Notes: a model not told the origin generated them from the sequence alone. A stretch of 10,506 bases of DNA from CAZWZG01 sp964638245 (GCA_964638245.1 CAZWZG010000109.1:1-10506), one strand, 5' to 3'. Shown: positions 1-6,195, numbered from the stretch's first letter. A program made the numbers and translations.

Positions 1-1304
1 ACGCGCTGTTGAAGACGCTGGAAGAGCCGCCCGCGCATGTGAAATTCATCTTTGCAACCACCGAGATCCGAAAGGTTCCGGTGACAGTCCTGTCGCGCTG
101 CCAACGTTTTGATCTGCGCCGGATCGAACCGGAGGTGATGATCGCCTACCTAGCCAAGATTGCCAAAGCCGAGGGCATGGAGGTGGGTGAAGACGCGCTG
201 GCGCTGATCACCCGCGCCGCCGAAGGCTCGGTTCGCGACGCGCTATCGCTGCTTGATCAGGCGATCGCCCATGGGGCCGGAGCGCCCACTGCAGACCAGG
301 TGCGCGCGATGATCGGGCTGGCCGATCGTGGCAGGGTGCTTGATCTGTTCGAAATGGTTTTGCGCGGGGATGCGGCTGGTGCTTTGGCTGAACTGTCCAG
401 CCAGTATGCTGAAGGGGCAGATCCGCTTGTGGTCCTTCAGGATCTGGCCGAAGTGACCCATTGGGTCAGCGTGATCAAGATAACGCCGGAAGCGGCCGAG
501 GATCCAACCGTCGCGCCCGAGGAACGCAACCGTGGCAGCGACCTTGCAGGCCGGTTGCAGATGCGCGTTCTGACACGGATGTGGCAGATGCTGGTCAACG
601 CGCTGGATGAGGTTGCGCGGGCACCCAATGCGATGATGTCGGCGGAAATGACGATCATTCGCCTGACCCATGTGGCCGACCTGCCCACACCAGAAGAGCT
701 TGTACGAAAGCTCAAGGACACGCCGCCCCCACCGCCGAACGGGGGGGGCGGTTCACGCGCGGCCCCACCACAAACCACGACGCCGACGCCCCCCACGCTT
801 CGCGCTCCACAAGGCTCCCCCGCGGGAGGCGCTCCAGTGGCCTTACACGCCGAAGAGCCGTCGGCCTTGGCGCGCTTTGCTCGGTTTGAACACGTGCTCG
901 ACCTGATCCGGGCGAACCGCGATGTGAAACTGTTGCTGGACGTTGAAAGCGGTATGCGGCTTGGGACGTACAGCCCGGGCCGCATCGAATTCACACCTAC
1001 GGCGGATGCCCCCCGCGACCTCGCCCAACGCCTTGGCACACGCCTCCAGTCCTGGACCGGGGCGCGATGGGCGGTCATCGTGGCGGACGGGTGCGACGCG
1101 CCAACGATCACGGAGCGCCGCGACGAAGACAGGCGCGCGGCTGAAGCCAAGGCGCGCGAGCACCCGCTGGTCTCGGCTGTGCTCGAGGCCTTTCCTGGTG
1201 CAACGATCACCGCTATCACCACGCCTGAAGAACTCACCGCCCGGGTCGCCGAAGACGCGCTGCCCGAGGTCGAAGATGAATGGGATCCTTTCGAGGACAA
1301 CTAG
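1..1304 (+). CDS. dnaX: DNA polymerase III subunit tau/gamma, 3' part (5' end outside window)
   Basis: Clamp-loader ATPase subunit of the replicative polymerase; it loads the beta clamp and, through its C-terminal tau region, couples polymerase and helicase. The reading frame is open from base 3 and starts with ALLKTLEEPP, an internal DnaX motif next to the sensor 1 region, so the Walker A part lies upstream and about 434 residues are visible. LSRCQRFDLRRI is the SRC arginine-finger motif of DnaX. Clamp-loader domains II and III follow, up to about base 700. A Pro/Gly/Thr-rich linker (bases 720-830) with an eight-G run at 741-748 then leads to a tau C-terminal domain with an acidic end (DEWDPFEDN). 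The TTG at base 9 is an internal leucine codon, not a start. The gene heads a classical dnaX-ebfC-recR cluster; ebfC starts 10 bases downstream. The identification is very secure. Confidence 0.97.
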   Translation, partial: ALLKTLEEPPAHVKFIFATTEIRKVPVTVLSRCQRFDLRRIEPEVMIAYLAKIAKAEGMEVGEDALALITRAAEGSVRDALSLLDQAIAHGAGAPTADQVRAMIGLADRGRVLDLFEMVLRGDAAGALAELSSQYAEGADPLVVLQDLAEVTHWVSVIKITPEAAEDPTVAPEERNRGSDLAGRLQMRVLTRMWQMLVNALDEVARAPNAMMSAEMTIIRLTHVADLPTPEELVRKLKDTPPPPPNGGGGSRAAPPQTTTPTPPTLRAPQGSPAGGAPVALHAEEPSALARFARFEHVLDLIRANRDVKLLLDVESGMRLGTYSPGRIEFTPTADAPRDLAQRLGTRLQSWTGARWAVIVADGCDAPTITERRDEDRRAAEAKAREHPLVSAVLEAFPGATITAITTPEELTARVAEDALPEVEDEWDPFEDN

Positions 1305-1314
1305 GAGAACGCGC

Positions 1315-1659
1315 ATGTTCAAAGGCCTTGGAAGCCTCGGCGATATGGCCGGCATGATGAAAAAAGCCCAGGAGATGCAGTCAAAAATGGCTGAGCTTCA
1401 GGACAGCCTCGGAACTATCACAGTGACCGGTGAGTCCGGCGCCGGCATGGTCAAGGCCACCGCGACGGCCAAAGGTGAACTTACCGGGCTTGATATCGAT
1501 CCTTCGATCTTCAACCCCGACGACAAGGAGGTCGCCGAGGACCTGATCCTTGCTGCGATCAAGGATGCTCAAATCCGCGCACAACAGCGCTCCGCCGAAG
1601 AGATGCAGAAGCTCACGGACGAGCTCGGCCTGCCTGCGGATATGAAACTGCCCTTCTAG
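1315..1659 (+). CDS. ebfC: YbaB/EbfC family nucleoid-associated protein
   Basis: Small DNA-binding protein of the YbaB/EbfC family, which forms dimers with a tweezer-like shape and binds DNA as a nucleoid-associated factor. The product is 114 residues, slightly longer than the usual 105-110. It begins MFKGLGSLGDMAGMMKKAQEMQSKMAELQ, the typical Met-rich amphipathic first helix. The family core follows (VTGESGAGMVKATATAKGELTGLDIDPSIF, then EDLILAAIKDA), and the end is charged (LPADMKLPF). ATG 1315 is chosen because AGGAG at 1303-1307 sits 7 bases before it; that sequence overlaps the dnaX stop codon. The frame is open upstream to 943, but that stretch is out-of-frame dnaX. Its position between dnaX and recR is the standard one. 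The last base of its TAG is the first base of the recR GTG start. Confidence 0.96.
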   Translation: MFKGLGSLGDMAGMMKKAQEMQSKMAELQDSLGTITVTGESGAGMVKATATAKGELTGLDIDPSIFNPDDKEVAEDLILAAIKDAQIRAQQRSAEEMQKLTDELGLPADMKLPF

Positions 1660-2255
1660 TGTCTGGCCCCTCGCCCGAGATTGATGCCCTGATCGATATC
1701 CTGGCCAAACTGCCGGGATTGGGGCCACGGTCCGCGCGCCGTGCGACCCTGCACCTGATAAAGAAACGGGATCGCCTTTTGATCCCGCTTGCCGATGCCA
1801 TGAAATCAGTGGGCGACACGGTGCGTGAATGCATGCGTTGCGGCAATCTGGGCACGACGGATCTGTGCTCGATCTGCACGGACCCAAAGCGCCAGACCGG
1901 CGCAATTTGTGTGGTCGAGGACGTCGCTGACCTGTGGGCGCTGGAACGCAGCGGCACCTTCAAAGGTCGCTATCACGTCCTTGGTGGCACGTTGTCCGCG
2001 CTTGACGGGATCGGGCCTGAAGATCTGCGCATTCCCGCTCTGACCGCTCGGATCGATGCCGAGAGCGTCGAAGAGGTGATTTTGGCGCTTAACGCCACGG
2101 TCGATGGACGCACGACCGCGCACTATATCGCAGATCAGATCGAAGCCCGAGTTCGCGTCACATCGCTCGCCCAAGGCGTCCCTGTTGGGGGCGAGCTCGA
2201 TTACCTGGACGACGGCACGCTCAGCGCAGCCATGAAGGCGCGCGGCGCGCTTTAG
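1659..2255 (+). CDS. recR: Recombination mediator RecR
   Basis: RecR works with RecF/RecO to load RecA at single-strand gaps. The 198 residues match the family length (about 198-201). In order: a helix-hairpin-helix segment near the N-terminus (LAKLPGLGPRSARRATLHL, residues 15-33); a four-cysteine zinc finger with Cys58, Cys61, Cys70 and Cys73; a Toprim domain from about residue 81 with VVED (Glu87) and GGTLSALDGIGPEDL; and the C-terminal GVPVGGELDYLDDGTL signature. The start is GTG 1659, sharing its first base with the TAG of ebfC (TAGTG). No good Shine-Dalgarno sequence precedes it, so translation is probably coupled to ebfC by reinitiation. The gene ends 15 bases before the stop of the convergent trcR gene. 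Confidence 0.97.
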   Translation: MSGPSPEIDALIDILAKLPGLGPRSARRATLHLIKKRDRLLIPLADAMKSVGDTVRECMRCGNLGTTDLCSICTDPKRQTGAICVVEDVADLWALERSGTFKGRYHVLGGTLSALDGIGPEDLRIPALTARIDAESVEEVILALNATVDGRTTAHYIADQIEARVRVTSLAQGVPVGGELDYLDDGTLSAAMKARGAL

Positions 2256-2261
2256 CGCCGC
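2242..2261. terminator. Hairpin over the recR stop codon in the convergent recR/trcR junction
   Basis: GCGGCGC (2242-2248) pairs with GCGCCGC (2255-2261) around a 6-base loop, giving a 7-bp GC-rich stem that includes the last base of the recR TAG. Neither side carries a T-tract, so it is a weak candidate for a factor-assisted or bidirectional terminator, or a 3'-end stabiliser, between two genes only 15 bases apart. It could be a chance product of the GC-rich codons at the recR end. Confidence 0.3.
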
Positions 2262-2270
2262 ACGATTCCT

Positions 2271-3026
2271 TTACGACTTGTCGTCGTCATCCTCGTCGCT
2301 ATCGGGCAGATTGAAGAGGCTGTCCGCATCGAGGTGATCGCTGGACTTTTCTTCTTCATCGTCATCCGTGTTGTCGGACAATGAGAATGTCTCCAGACCA
2401 GAGATCGCGGTCGGTACGCGCGGCTCCGTATCCATACCCAGCGATTGCTCAGTCGACACCAACTTGCGACGCTCGTCGTCGGACATCACTTCGCCGTCCG
2501 CAGCCTTCTTCTTGGCGGCTTTCTGAACGGCGGCATCCAACTCGGATTGCTTGGTCAGGCCAAGAGCCACAGGGTCAACTGGTTGAATGTTCGAGATGTT
2601 CCAGTGGCTGCGATCGCGGATCGACTGGATTGTCGGCTTGGTCGTGCCCACAAGCTTGGAAATTTGACCGTCGGTCAGCTCCGGGTGGAATTTCACCAAC
2701 CAAAGAATTGCCGCCGGTCGGTCCTGACGCTTGGACAACGGCGTGTAACGCGGTCCGCGCCGCTTTTCTTCGCCCTGAGCAGCCGCGTAATGCTTGAGCT
2801 TGAGCGTATAGGCCGGGTCCGCCTCGCCCTTTTGGATTTCCTCAGCATCGAGCTGATTGTTTGCAATTGGGTCAAAACCCTTCACACCGGTCGCCACGTC
2901 GCCATCAGCGATACCCTGAACTTCAAGCACATGCAGTCCGCAAAAATCGGCGATCTGCTTGAAGGTCATCGTTGTATTGTCGACGAGCCAGACGGCGGTC
3001 GCTTTCGCCATGATCGGTTTGTTCAT
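2271..3026 (-). CDS. trcR: Cell-cycle transcriptional regulator TrcR (DUF1013 family)
   Basis: DUF1013/TrcR proteins are alphaproteobacterial, and the family name in use is cell-cycle transcriptional regulator TrcR; the exact targets are not visible here. The 251-residue product has two similar helix-turn-helix-like blocks, at about residues 9-42 (AVWLVDNTTMTFKQIADFCG) and 104-143 (ILWLVKFHPELTDGQISKLVG). Between them lies a basic hinge with KRRGPRYTPLSKRQDRP. A Lys/Ala-rich stretch follows the second block. The last 33 residues are extremely acidic (DDDEEE and DSDEDDDD runs). The ATG at 3026 is preferred over the one at 3044: AAGGAG (plus-strand CTCCTT at 3034-3039) lies 7 bases before it, and MNKPIMAKATAVWL is the typical start. 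It is monocistronic as far as visible, divergent from the RNase T2 gene and convergent with recR. Family assignment is firm; mechanism is inferred. Confidence 0.92.
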   Translation of the reverse strand: MNKPIMAKATAVWLVDNTTMTFKQIADFCGLHVLEVQGIADGDVATGVKGFDPIANNQLDAEEIQKGEADPAYTLKLKHYAAAQGEEKRRGPRYTPLSKRQDRPAAILWLVKFHPELTDGQISKLVGTTKPTIQSIRDRSHWNISNIQPVDPVALGLTKQSELDAAVQKAAKKKAADGEVMSDDERRKLVSTEQSLGMDTEPRVPTAISGLETFSLSDNTDDDEEEKSSDHLDADSLFNLPDSDEDDDDKS

Positions 3027-3135
3027 TTGCTCGCTCCTTTGCATACGTCTTGGGGCCGGGAAATCGGCGGGTCCGGGTGGACGCTGGTTGCGATTTCAGG
3101 GAAGTTGCAAGCGATATAATGAAGGACCCGCGCTT

Positions 3136-3774
3136 ATGAAAGCCCTAATCGTCGCCGCTTTCGCGATCTTGATGGCTCTGCCTTTGAGGGCCGAAGGCGA
3201 ACGGGCGGGCGACTTTGACTATTACGTTCTGGCCCTGACTTGGGCGCCCAACTGGTGCGACCTTGAAGGCGATGATCGCGATGCGCCGCAATGCGATCCG
3301 AGCGCTGATGCGGGATGGACGCTGCACGGACTTTGGCCGCAATACATCGACGGTTGGCCGTCCTATTGCCGGACATCGGCGCGCGATCCGTCCCGCAGCC
3401 AGACGCGGGCCGAGGCAGAGGTTTTCGGGTCCTCGAGCAGTGCATGGTATCAGTGGAAAAAGCATGGCCGGTGTTCCGGGTTGGAAGCGTCCGAGTATTT
3501 TGATCTGGCGCGCAACGCTTATCAAAGCGTCTCTCTTCCAGCGCTTCTGCGCCAACTGACGCGTCCTGTGCGCCTACCCGCGTCCGTCGTAGAAGAAGCC
3601 TTCCTACAGGCAAACCCCGATCTGTCGCCGGACCAGATCACAGTGACCTGCAAAAACCGACAAATCCAGGAAGTTCGCATTTGTCTGACACCTGATCTGA
3701 AGCCCCGCACATGCACTGGGCCGGTCGCGCGGGATTGCACCCTGTCCGGCGCAACGTTCAATCCGGTGCGTTGA
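3136..3774 (+). CDS. Secreted ribonuclease T2 family protein
   Basis: A T2-type endoribonuclease, a family that cleaves RNA to 3'-phosphates via 2',3'-cyclic intermediates, usually in the periplasm or outside the cell. The 212-residue product has a signal peptide of about 19 residues (KALIVAAFAILMALPLRA, with LRA before the likely cut). Both active-site blocks are present: CAS I WTLHGLWPQ (His64) and CAS II WYQWKKHGRC (Lys109, His110). The CAS II position that is often Glu is Gln106, a substitution the family tolerates. Eight cysteines (41, 53, 78, 113, 172, 183, 193, 201) could form four disulfides, which fits export. The ATG at 3136 is preceded by GAAGGA at 3121-3126, 9 bases away; the frame is open further upstream, but only the 3136 start puts the signal peptide at the N-terminus. 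It is divergent from trcR with a 109-base gap and is probably a single-gene unit. Substrate in vivo is unknown; nutrient scavenging of RNA is one guess. Confidence 0.93.
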   Translation: MKALIVAAFAILMALPLRAEGERAGDFDYYVLALTWAPNWCDLEGDDRDAPQCDPSADAGWTLHGLWPQYIDGWPSYCRTSARDPSRSQTRAEAEVFGSSSSAWYQWKKHGRCSGLEASEYFDLARNAYQSVSLPALLRQLTRPVRLPASVVEEAFLQANPDLSPDQITVTCKNRQIQEVRICLTPDLKPRTCTGPVARDCTLSGATFNPVR

Positions 3775-3854
3775 AAAACTTCGGATTTCGGGGGTGGTTT
3801 CGGGGTTTGCGTGCAAAAATCTCGCTTCAAGACGTCGATTCGTCCGATTAGCCA

Positions 3855-3881
3855 CTATCGCCTTTGCTGAATAGGCAATAG
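3855..3881. promoter_or_regulatory. Imperfect inverted repeat upstream of the exported CTERM-tailed gene
   Basis: CTATCGCCT and AGGCAATAG form two arms of nine bases with one mismatch and a 9-base spacer, ending about 35 bases before the ATG at 3917. No T-tract follows, so it is not a clear terminator for the RNase T2 gene upstream; an operator or promoter-proximal element is as likely. The same 142-base gap (3775-3916) also holds a shorter repeat, TTTGC-GT-GCAAA at 3806-3817, and two copies of TTTCGGGG near 3787 and 3799. None of these matches a site I can name. Confidence 0.3.
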
Positions 3882-3916
3882 AGTCGGCTTACAAAAATGT
3901 AATGAGTGAGGGGAAT

Positions 3917-4468
3917 ATGCGTTATCTCGCAATGGCAGCTGCGGCTGCAACAACCATGGCAGGTGCGGCCACTGCATCTACCTACACGGTCGACGGACTT
4001 ACCAACATCACCGCATATGGCTTCGGGTCTTCTTTGATCCATACTCAGGCCGATGACAGCGACATGTCAGGGGTCACCAAAGGGTACTTCAGCGAAGCGG
4101 CATCAGGGTCATGGATGCACGACGGCTCGATAGAGTTCGCCGGCACTTGGGCCGGTTATACCTATGATGCATTTGGAACGATTGATCAGGAAACCGCTGG
4201 CGGTGACCTTACCTTCGAATTCAAAGGAAACCCGTACTTCGACACGCTGACGTTTTACTTTGACGGCGCGCTCGACATGGGACTTCCAAACAGCTTTGAC
4301 GGCGACACGATCTTCCTTTGGGGCGGAACAAACACCTGTGCTGAGACGCAGACTTGCTACGGCGTTGATCTGCGGATTGAAGTGAGCGAAGTGCCGATCC
4401 CGGCATCGGCCTTGCTACTTCTCGGCGGACTTGGCGCCTTTGCCGCGGTACGCCGCAAGAAAGCCTAA
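3917..4468 (+). CDS. Exported protein with VPLPA-CTERM/PEP-CTERM-like sorting tail
   Basis: A 183-residue protein built as signal peptide, mature region and C-terminal sorting signal. Residues 1-20 (MRYLAMAAAAATTMAGAATA) are a signal peptide, with Arg2 as the N-region charge and an alanine-rich core. The last 25 residues run VPIPASALLLLGGLGAFAAV then RRKKA: a VPxPA motif, a transmembrane stretch and a basic end, the layout of VPLPA-CTERM/PEP-CTERM proteins processed by exosortase-type enzymes. The mature part is rich in Gly, Asp, Thr and aromatics and poor in Lys; Cys141 and Cys147 (CAETQTC) could form a disulfide. I do not recognise a catalytic domain. The start at 3917 is chosen because GAGG at 3908-3911 lies 5 bases before it and the signal peptide fits; an in-frame ATG at 3902 would add five polar residues and lacks a ribosome site. 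No exosortase is encoded nearby. A strong terminator follows at 4491. Confidence 0.82.
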   Translation: MRYLAMAAAAATTMAGAATASTYTVDGLTNITAYGFGSSLIHTQADDSDMSGVTKGYFSEAASGSWMHDGSIEFAGTWAGYTYDAFGTIDQETAGGDLTFEFKGNPYFDTLTFYFDGALDMGLPNSFDGDTIFLWGGTNTCAETQTCYGVDLRIEVSEVPIPASALLLLGGLGAFAAVRRKKA

Positions 4469-4490
4469 CCCATAGGCCATACGAGAAAAC

Positions 4491-4518
4491 AACCGGCCCT
4501 TCGCGGGCCGGTTTTTTT
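4491..4518. terminator. Strong intrinsic terminator, probably bidirectional
   Basis: AACCGGCCC (4491-4499) pairs perfectly with GGGCCGGTT (4505-4513) around a 5-base loop. On the plus strand it runs into seven T (4512-4518), ending the CTERM-protein transcript. On the minus strand the stem is followed by GTTTT, so it can also end the convergent quinone oxidoreductase operon, whose TAA (4519-4517) lies within the same T/A tract. Confidence 0.92.
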
Positions 4519-5497
4519 ATGTATCCCCGAGGATCTCAAGCACGATCTTGCCGATATGAGAAGAGCTTTCCATGCGCCGATGCGCGTTGGCGGCCTCATT
4601 CAATGGGAACGAACTATCGAAAACCGGCATGACGGCACCGGCCTCCAAGACCGGCCAAACATGGATGCGGAGCGCCTCCGCAATCCGCGCCTTGGCCGCC
4701 ACGCTTTGCGGGCGCAGGGTGGAGCCAGTGATGGTCTGGCGTTTCAGCATCAATGGCGCGAGGTTCATCGTCACCTTCGATGACTGCAAAAACGCGATCT
4801 GGACAAGTCGCCCATCTACTTTAAGGCACTTGAGGTTGCGCGCCACATAGTCGCCACCGACCATGTCTAGGATCACATCTGCCCCGCCGTCGGCGCGCAC
4901 AACCTCTACGAAGTCTTCGTCCCGATAGTTGATCGCGATGTCCGCCCCCAGCGCGCGACAGGCCGCGCATTTCTCCTCCGAGCCTGCCGTCGCGATCACG
5001 CGCGCCCCGAAATGATGCGCCATCTGGATCGCTGTGGTACCGATACCGGAACTGCCGCCGTGGACCAGAAAGGTCTCCCCCGCTTGCAGTCGGCCTCGTT
5101 CGAAAACATTTGACCAGACCGTGAAGAACGTCTCGGGCAGGCAGGCGGCGTCGCGCATCGACATGCCCTTGGGGATCGGCAGGCAATGTGCTGCCGGAGT
5201 TGCAGCGTATTCCGCATAGGCCCCGCCCGGAAAAAGCGCGCAGACCGTGTCGCCGACCTTCAGTCCGGACACGGCCGTACCGATTTCGACAATCTCACCA
5301 GAGGCTTCAAGCCCCGGAACATCGCTTGCGCCCGGTGGCGGGCGGTACAGCCCAAGACGATGCAGCACGTCGGGGCGGTTCACCCCGGCCCATGCAATGC
5401 GCAGCACGACCTCATCGGCAGCTGGCTCGGGGCGGTCGCGGTCCACAAGGCGCAGAACCTCCGCGCCCCCCGGCTCGGCAATTTCAATGGCTTTCAC
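4517..5497 (-). CDS. NAD(P)H-quinone oxidoreductase, PIG3 type (zinc-free MDR superfamily)
   Basis: A 326-residue medium-chain dehydrogenase/reductase of the zinc-free quinone oxidoreductase (TP53I3/PIG3-like) group, expected to reduce quinones or related carbonyls with NADPH. The N-terminal GroES-like half includes RIAWAGVNRPDVLHRLGLY (from residue 33), PGLEASGEIVEIG (from 61) and GDTVCALFPGGAYAEY (82-97). The Rossmann half has VHGGSSGIGTTAIQ (145-158) for the cofactor and LDMVGG further on. The structural zinc cysteines of alcohol dehydrogenases are absent. The start is taken as GTG 5497, because homologous proteins begin with MKAIEI-like sequence and because the GTG interlocks with the COQ9 TGA as GTGA; a TTG at 5518 in the same frame is less plausible. 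The second gene of the COQ9 operon, it probably depends on coupled translation, since no close Shine-Dalgarno sequence is present. Exact substrate is unknown. Confidence 0.92.
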   Translation of the reverse strand: MKAIEIAEPGGAEVLRLVDRDRPEPAADEVVLRIAWAGVNRPDVLHRLGLYRPPPGASDVPGLEASGEIVEIGTAVSGLKVGDTVCALFPGGAYAEYAATPAAHCLPIPKGMSMRDAACLPETFFTVWSNVFERGRLQAGETFLVHGGSSGIGTTAIQMAHHFGARVIATAGSEEKCAACRALGADIAINYRDEDFVEVVRADGGADVILDMVGGDYVARNLKCLKVDGRLVQIAFLQSSKVTMNLAPLMLKRQTITGSTLRPQSVAAKARIAEALRIHVWPVLEAGAVMPVFDSSFPLNEAANAHRRMESSSHIGKIVLEILGDT

Positions 5498-6195
5498 GCG
5501 TCTTTGGCCTTGCTCCAAAAGCCGGGCATGCCGGGCATTGCGCCTTTTTCAGGCGCGCGGATTTTCGAGGCCAACCAGTTCGGCCCGGCCATCAAGGGTT
5601 GCAACATCGGATTTTTGTTGACGGCCGCCTTGACCTTTTCGAACTGCATCACGTTCTCGATCCGGCGATCGAGGAAATCCCATGTTCCCTGATTGTCCGT
5701 GCTGTCATCGCCCAGCCAGAACAGGATCGTCGACGAATAGACCCCGCTGAGGATCGCGCGTTTGGAATACCAGTTGGCATCCCGCGACGTGTCACCAATC
5801 GCATCCCAGATCGTATCCGCCGTTTCCCAGATCGCCTGGGCGCCGGTGACCGAGTTCTGGGGCAGCGCGAAAAACGTCACGCCGCGCCGGACGGCTTCCT
5901 TGTCGGCGGCGATCTCGATCCGTGTGCGCACGGCATAGATGATCTTTTCGCGGATCTTCATCGATCCGAGGTCAGCCGCCTCCAATGCCTCGCGAAGCGC
6001 GGCATCGCCCCGACGGTGGAAGGCCAGCGCAAGGTCCAGCGCCCCGCGCGGAAAGGCCAGCTTGCCCGCTTCAGCAGGGGCGTCGAGATCACGGAGGGCC
6101 GCGCGGAGGGTGGCGTCGGACCAGCCATCAAAAGGGACATGCATAAGGGCGGCGTCCAGAATCGCATCGGCATCAGGATAGGTCGTTGATGTCAT
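5494..6195 (-). CDS. COQ9 family ubiquinone biosynthesis protein
   Basis: COQ9-family protein of 233 residues. Family knowledge: COQ9 is a TetR-like-fold lipid-binding protein that assists the late hydroxylation step of ubiquinone synthesis (COQ7), and the bacterial form was catalogued as the rpsU-divergently transcribed protein, exactly the arrangement here. Visible family blocks are HVPFDGWSDATLRAAL near residue 19, MKIREKI in the middle, RRGVTFFALPQN, and the highly typical ETADTIWDAIGDTSRDANWYSKR followed by SGVYSSTILFWLGDDS and TWDFLDRRIENVMQFEK. The start ATG 6195 has AAGGAG (plus-strand CTCCTT, 6202-6207) 6 bases upstream. It is the first gene of a two-gene minus-strand operon: its TGA overlaps the GTG of the quinone oxidoreductase by 4 bases. 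No UbiF/Coq7 partner lies in the window. Confidence 0.94.
   Translation of the reverse strand: MTSTTYPDADAILDAALMHVPFDGWSDATLRAALRDLDAPAEAGKLAFPRGALDLALAFHRRGDAALREALEAADLGSMKIREKIIYAVRTRIEIAADKEAVRRGVTFFALPQNSVTGAQAIWETADTIWDAIGDTSRDANWYSKRAILSGVYSSTILFWLGDDSTDNQGTWDFLDRRIENVMQFEKVKAAVNKNPMLQPLMAGPNWLASKIRAPEKGAMPGMPGFWSKAKDA

Noticed and set aside
815..828. CTCCC/GGGAG hairpin in dnaX as a frameshift-stimulating structure
   Set aside because: It lies about 66 bases after the G tract, far outside the 5-9 base distance needed to stimulate ribosomal frameshifting.
437..1300. Long antisense open frame across dnaX (287 codons)
   Set aside because: Ser/Arg-rich, low-complexity translation mirroring the third-position GC bias of dnaX; no family resemblance and no ribosome site.
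943..1314. Upstream in-frame extension of ebfC
   Set aside because: It overlaps the dnaX 3' end in another frame, is Arg/Ser-rich, and the ATG at 1315 has a good Shine-Dalgarno sequence and the family start.
2445..3119. Plus-strand open frame opposite trcR
   Set aside because: A shadow of trcR; its translation has no family features, while the minus strand encodes a clear DUF1013 protein.
3115..3120. Perfect TATAAT just upstream of the RNase T2 gene
   Set aside because: Initiation 6-8 bases downstream would start at about 3127, after the GAAGGA ribosome site at 3121-3126, and no -35 lies at 16-18 bases (TTGCGA at 3088 is 21 bases away). Probably chance.
5188..6189. Long plus-strand open frame opposite COQ9 and the oxidoreductase (333 codons)
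   Set aside because: Arg/Pro-rich translation without recognisable motifs; it covers two genes that match known families on the other strand.
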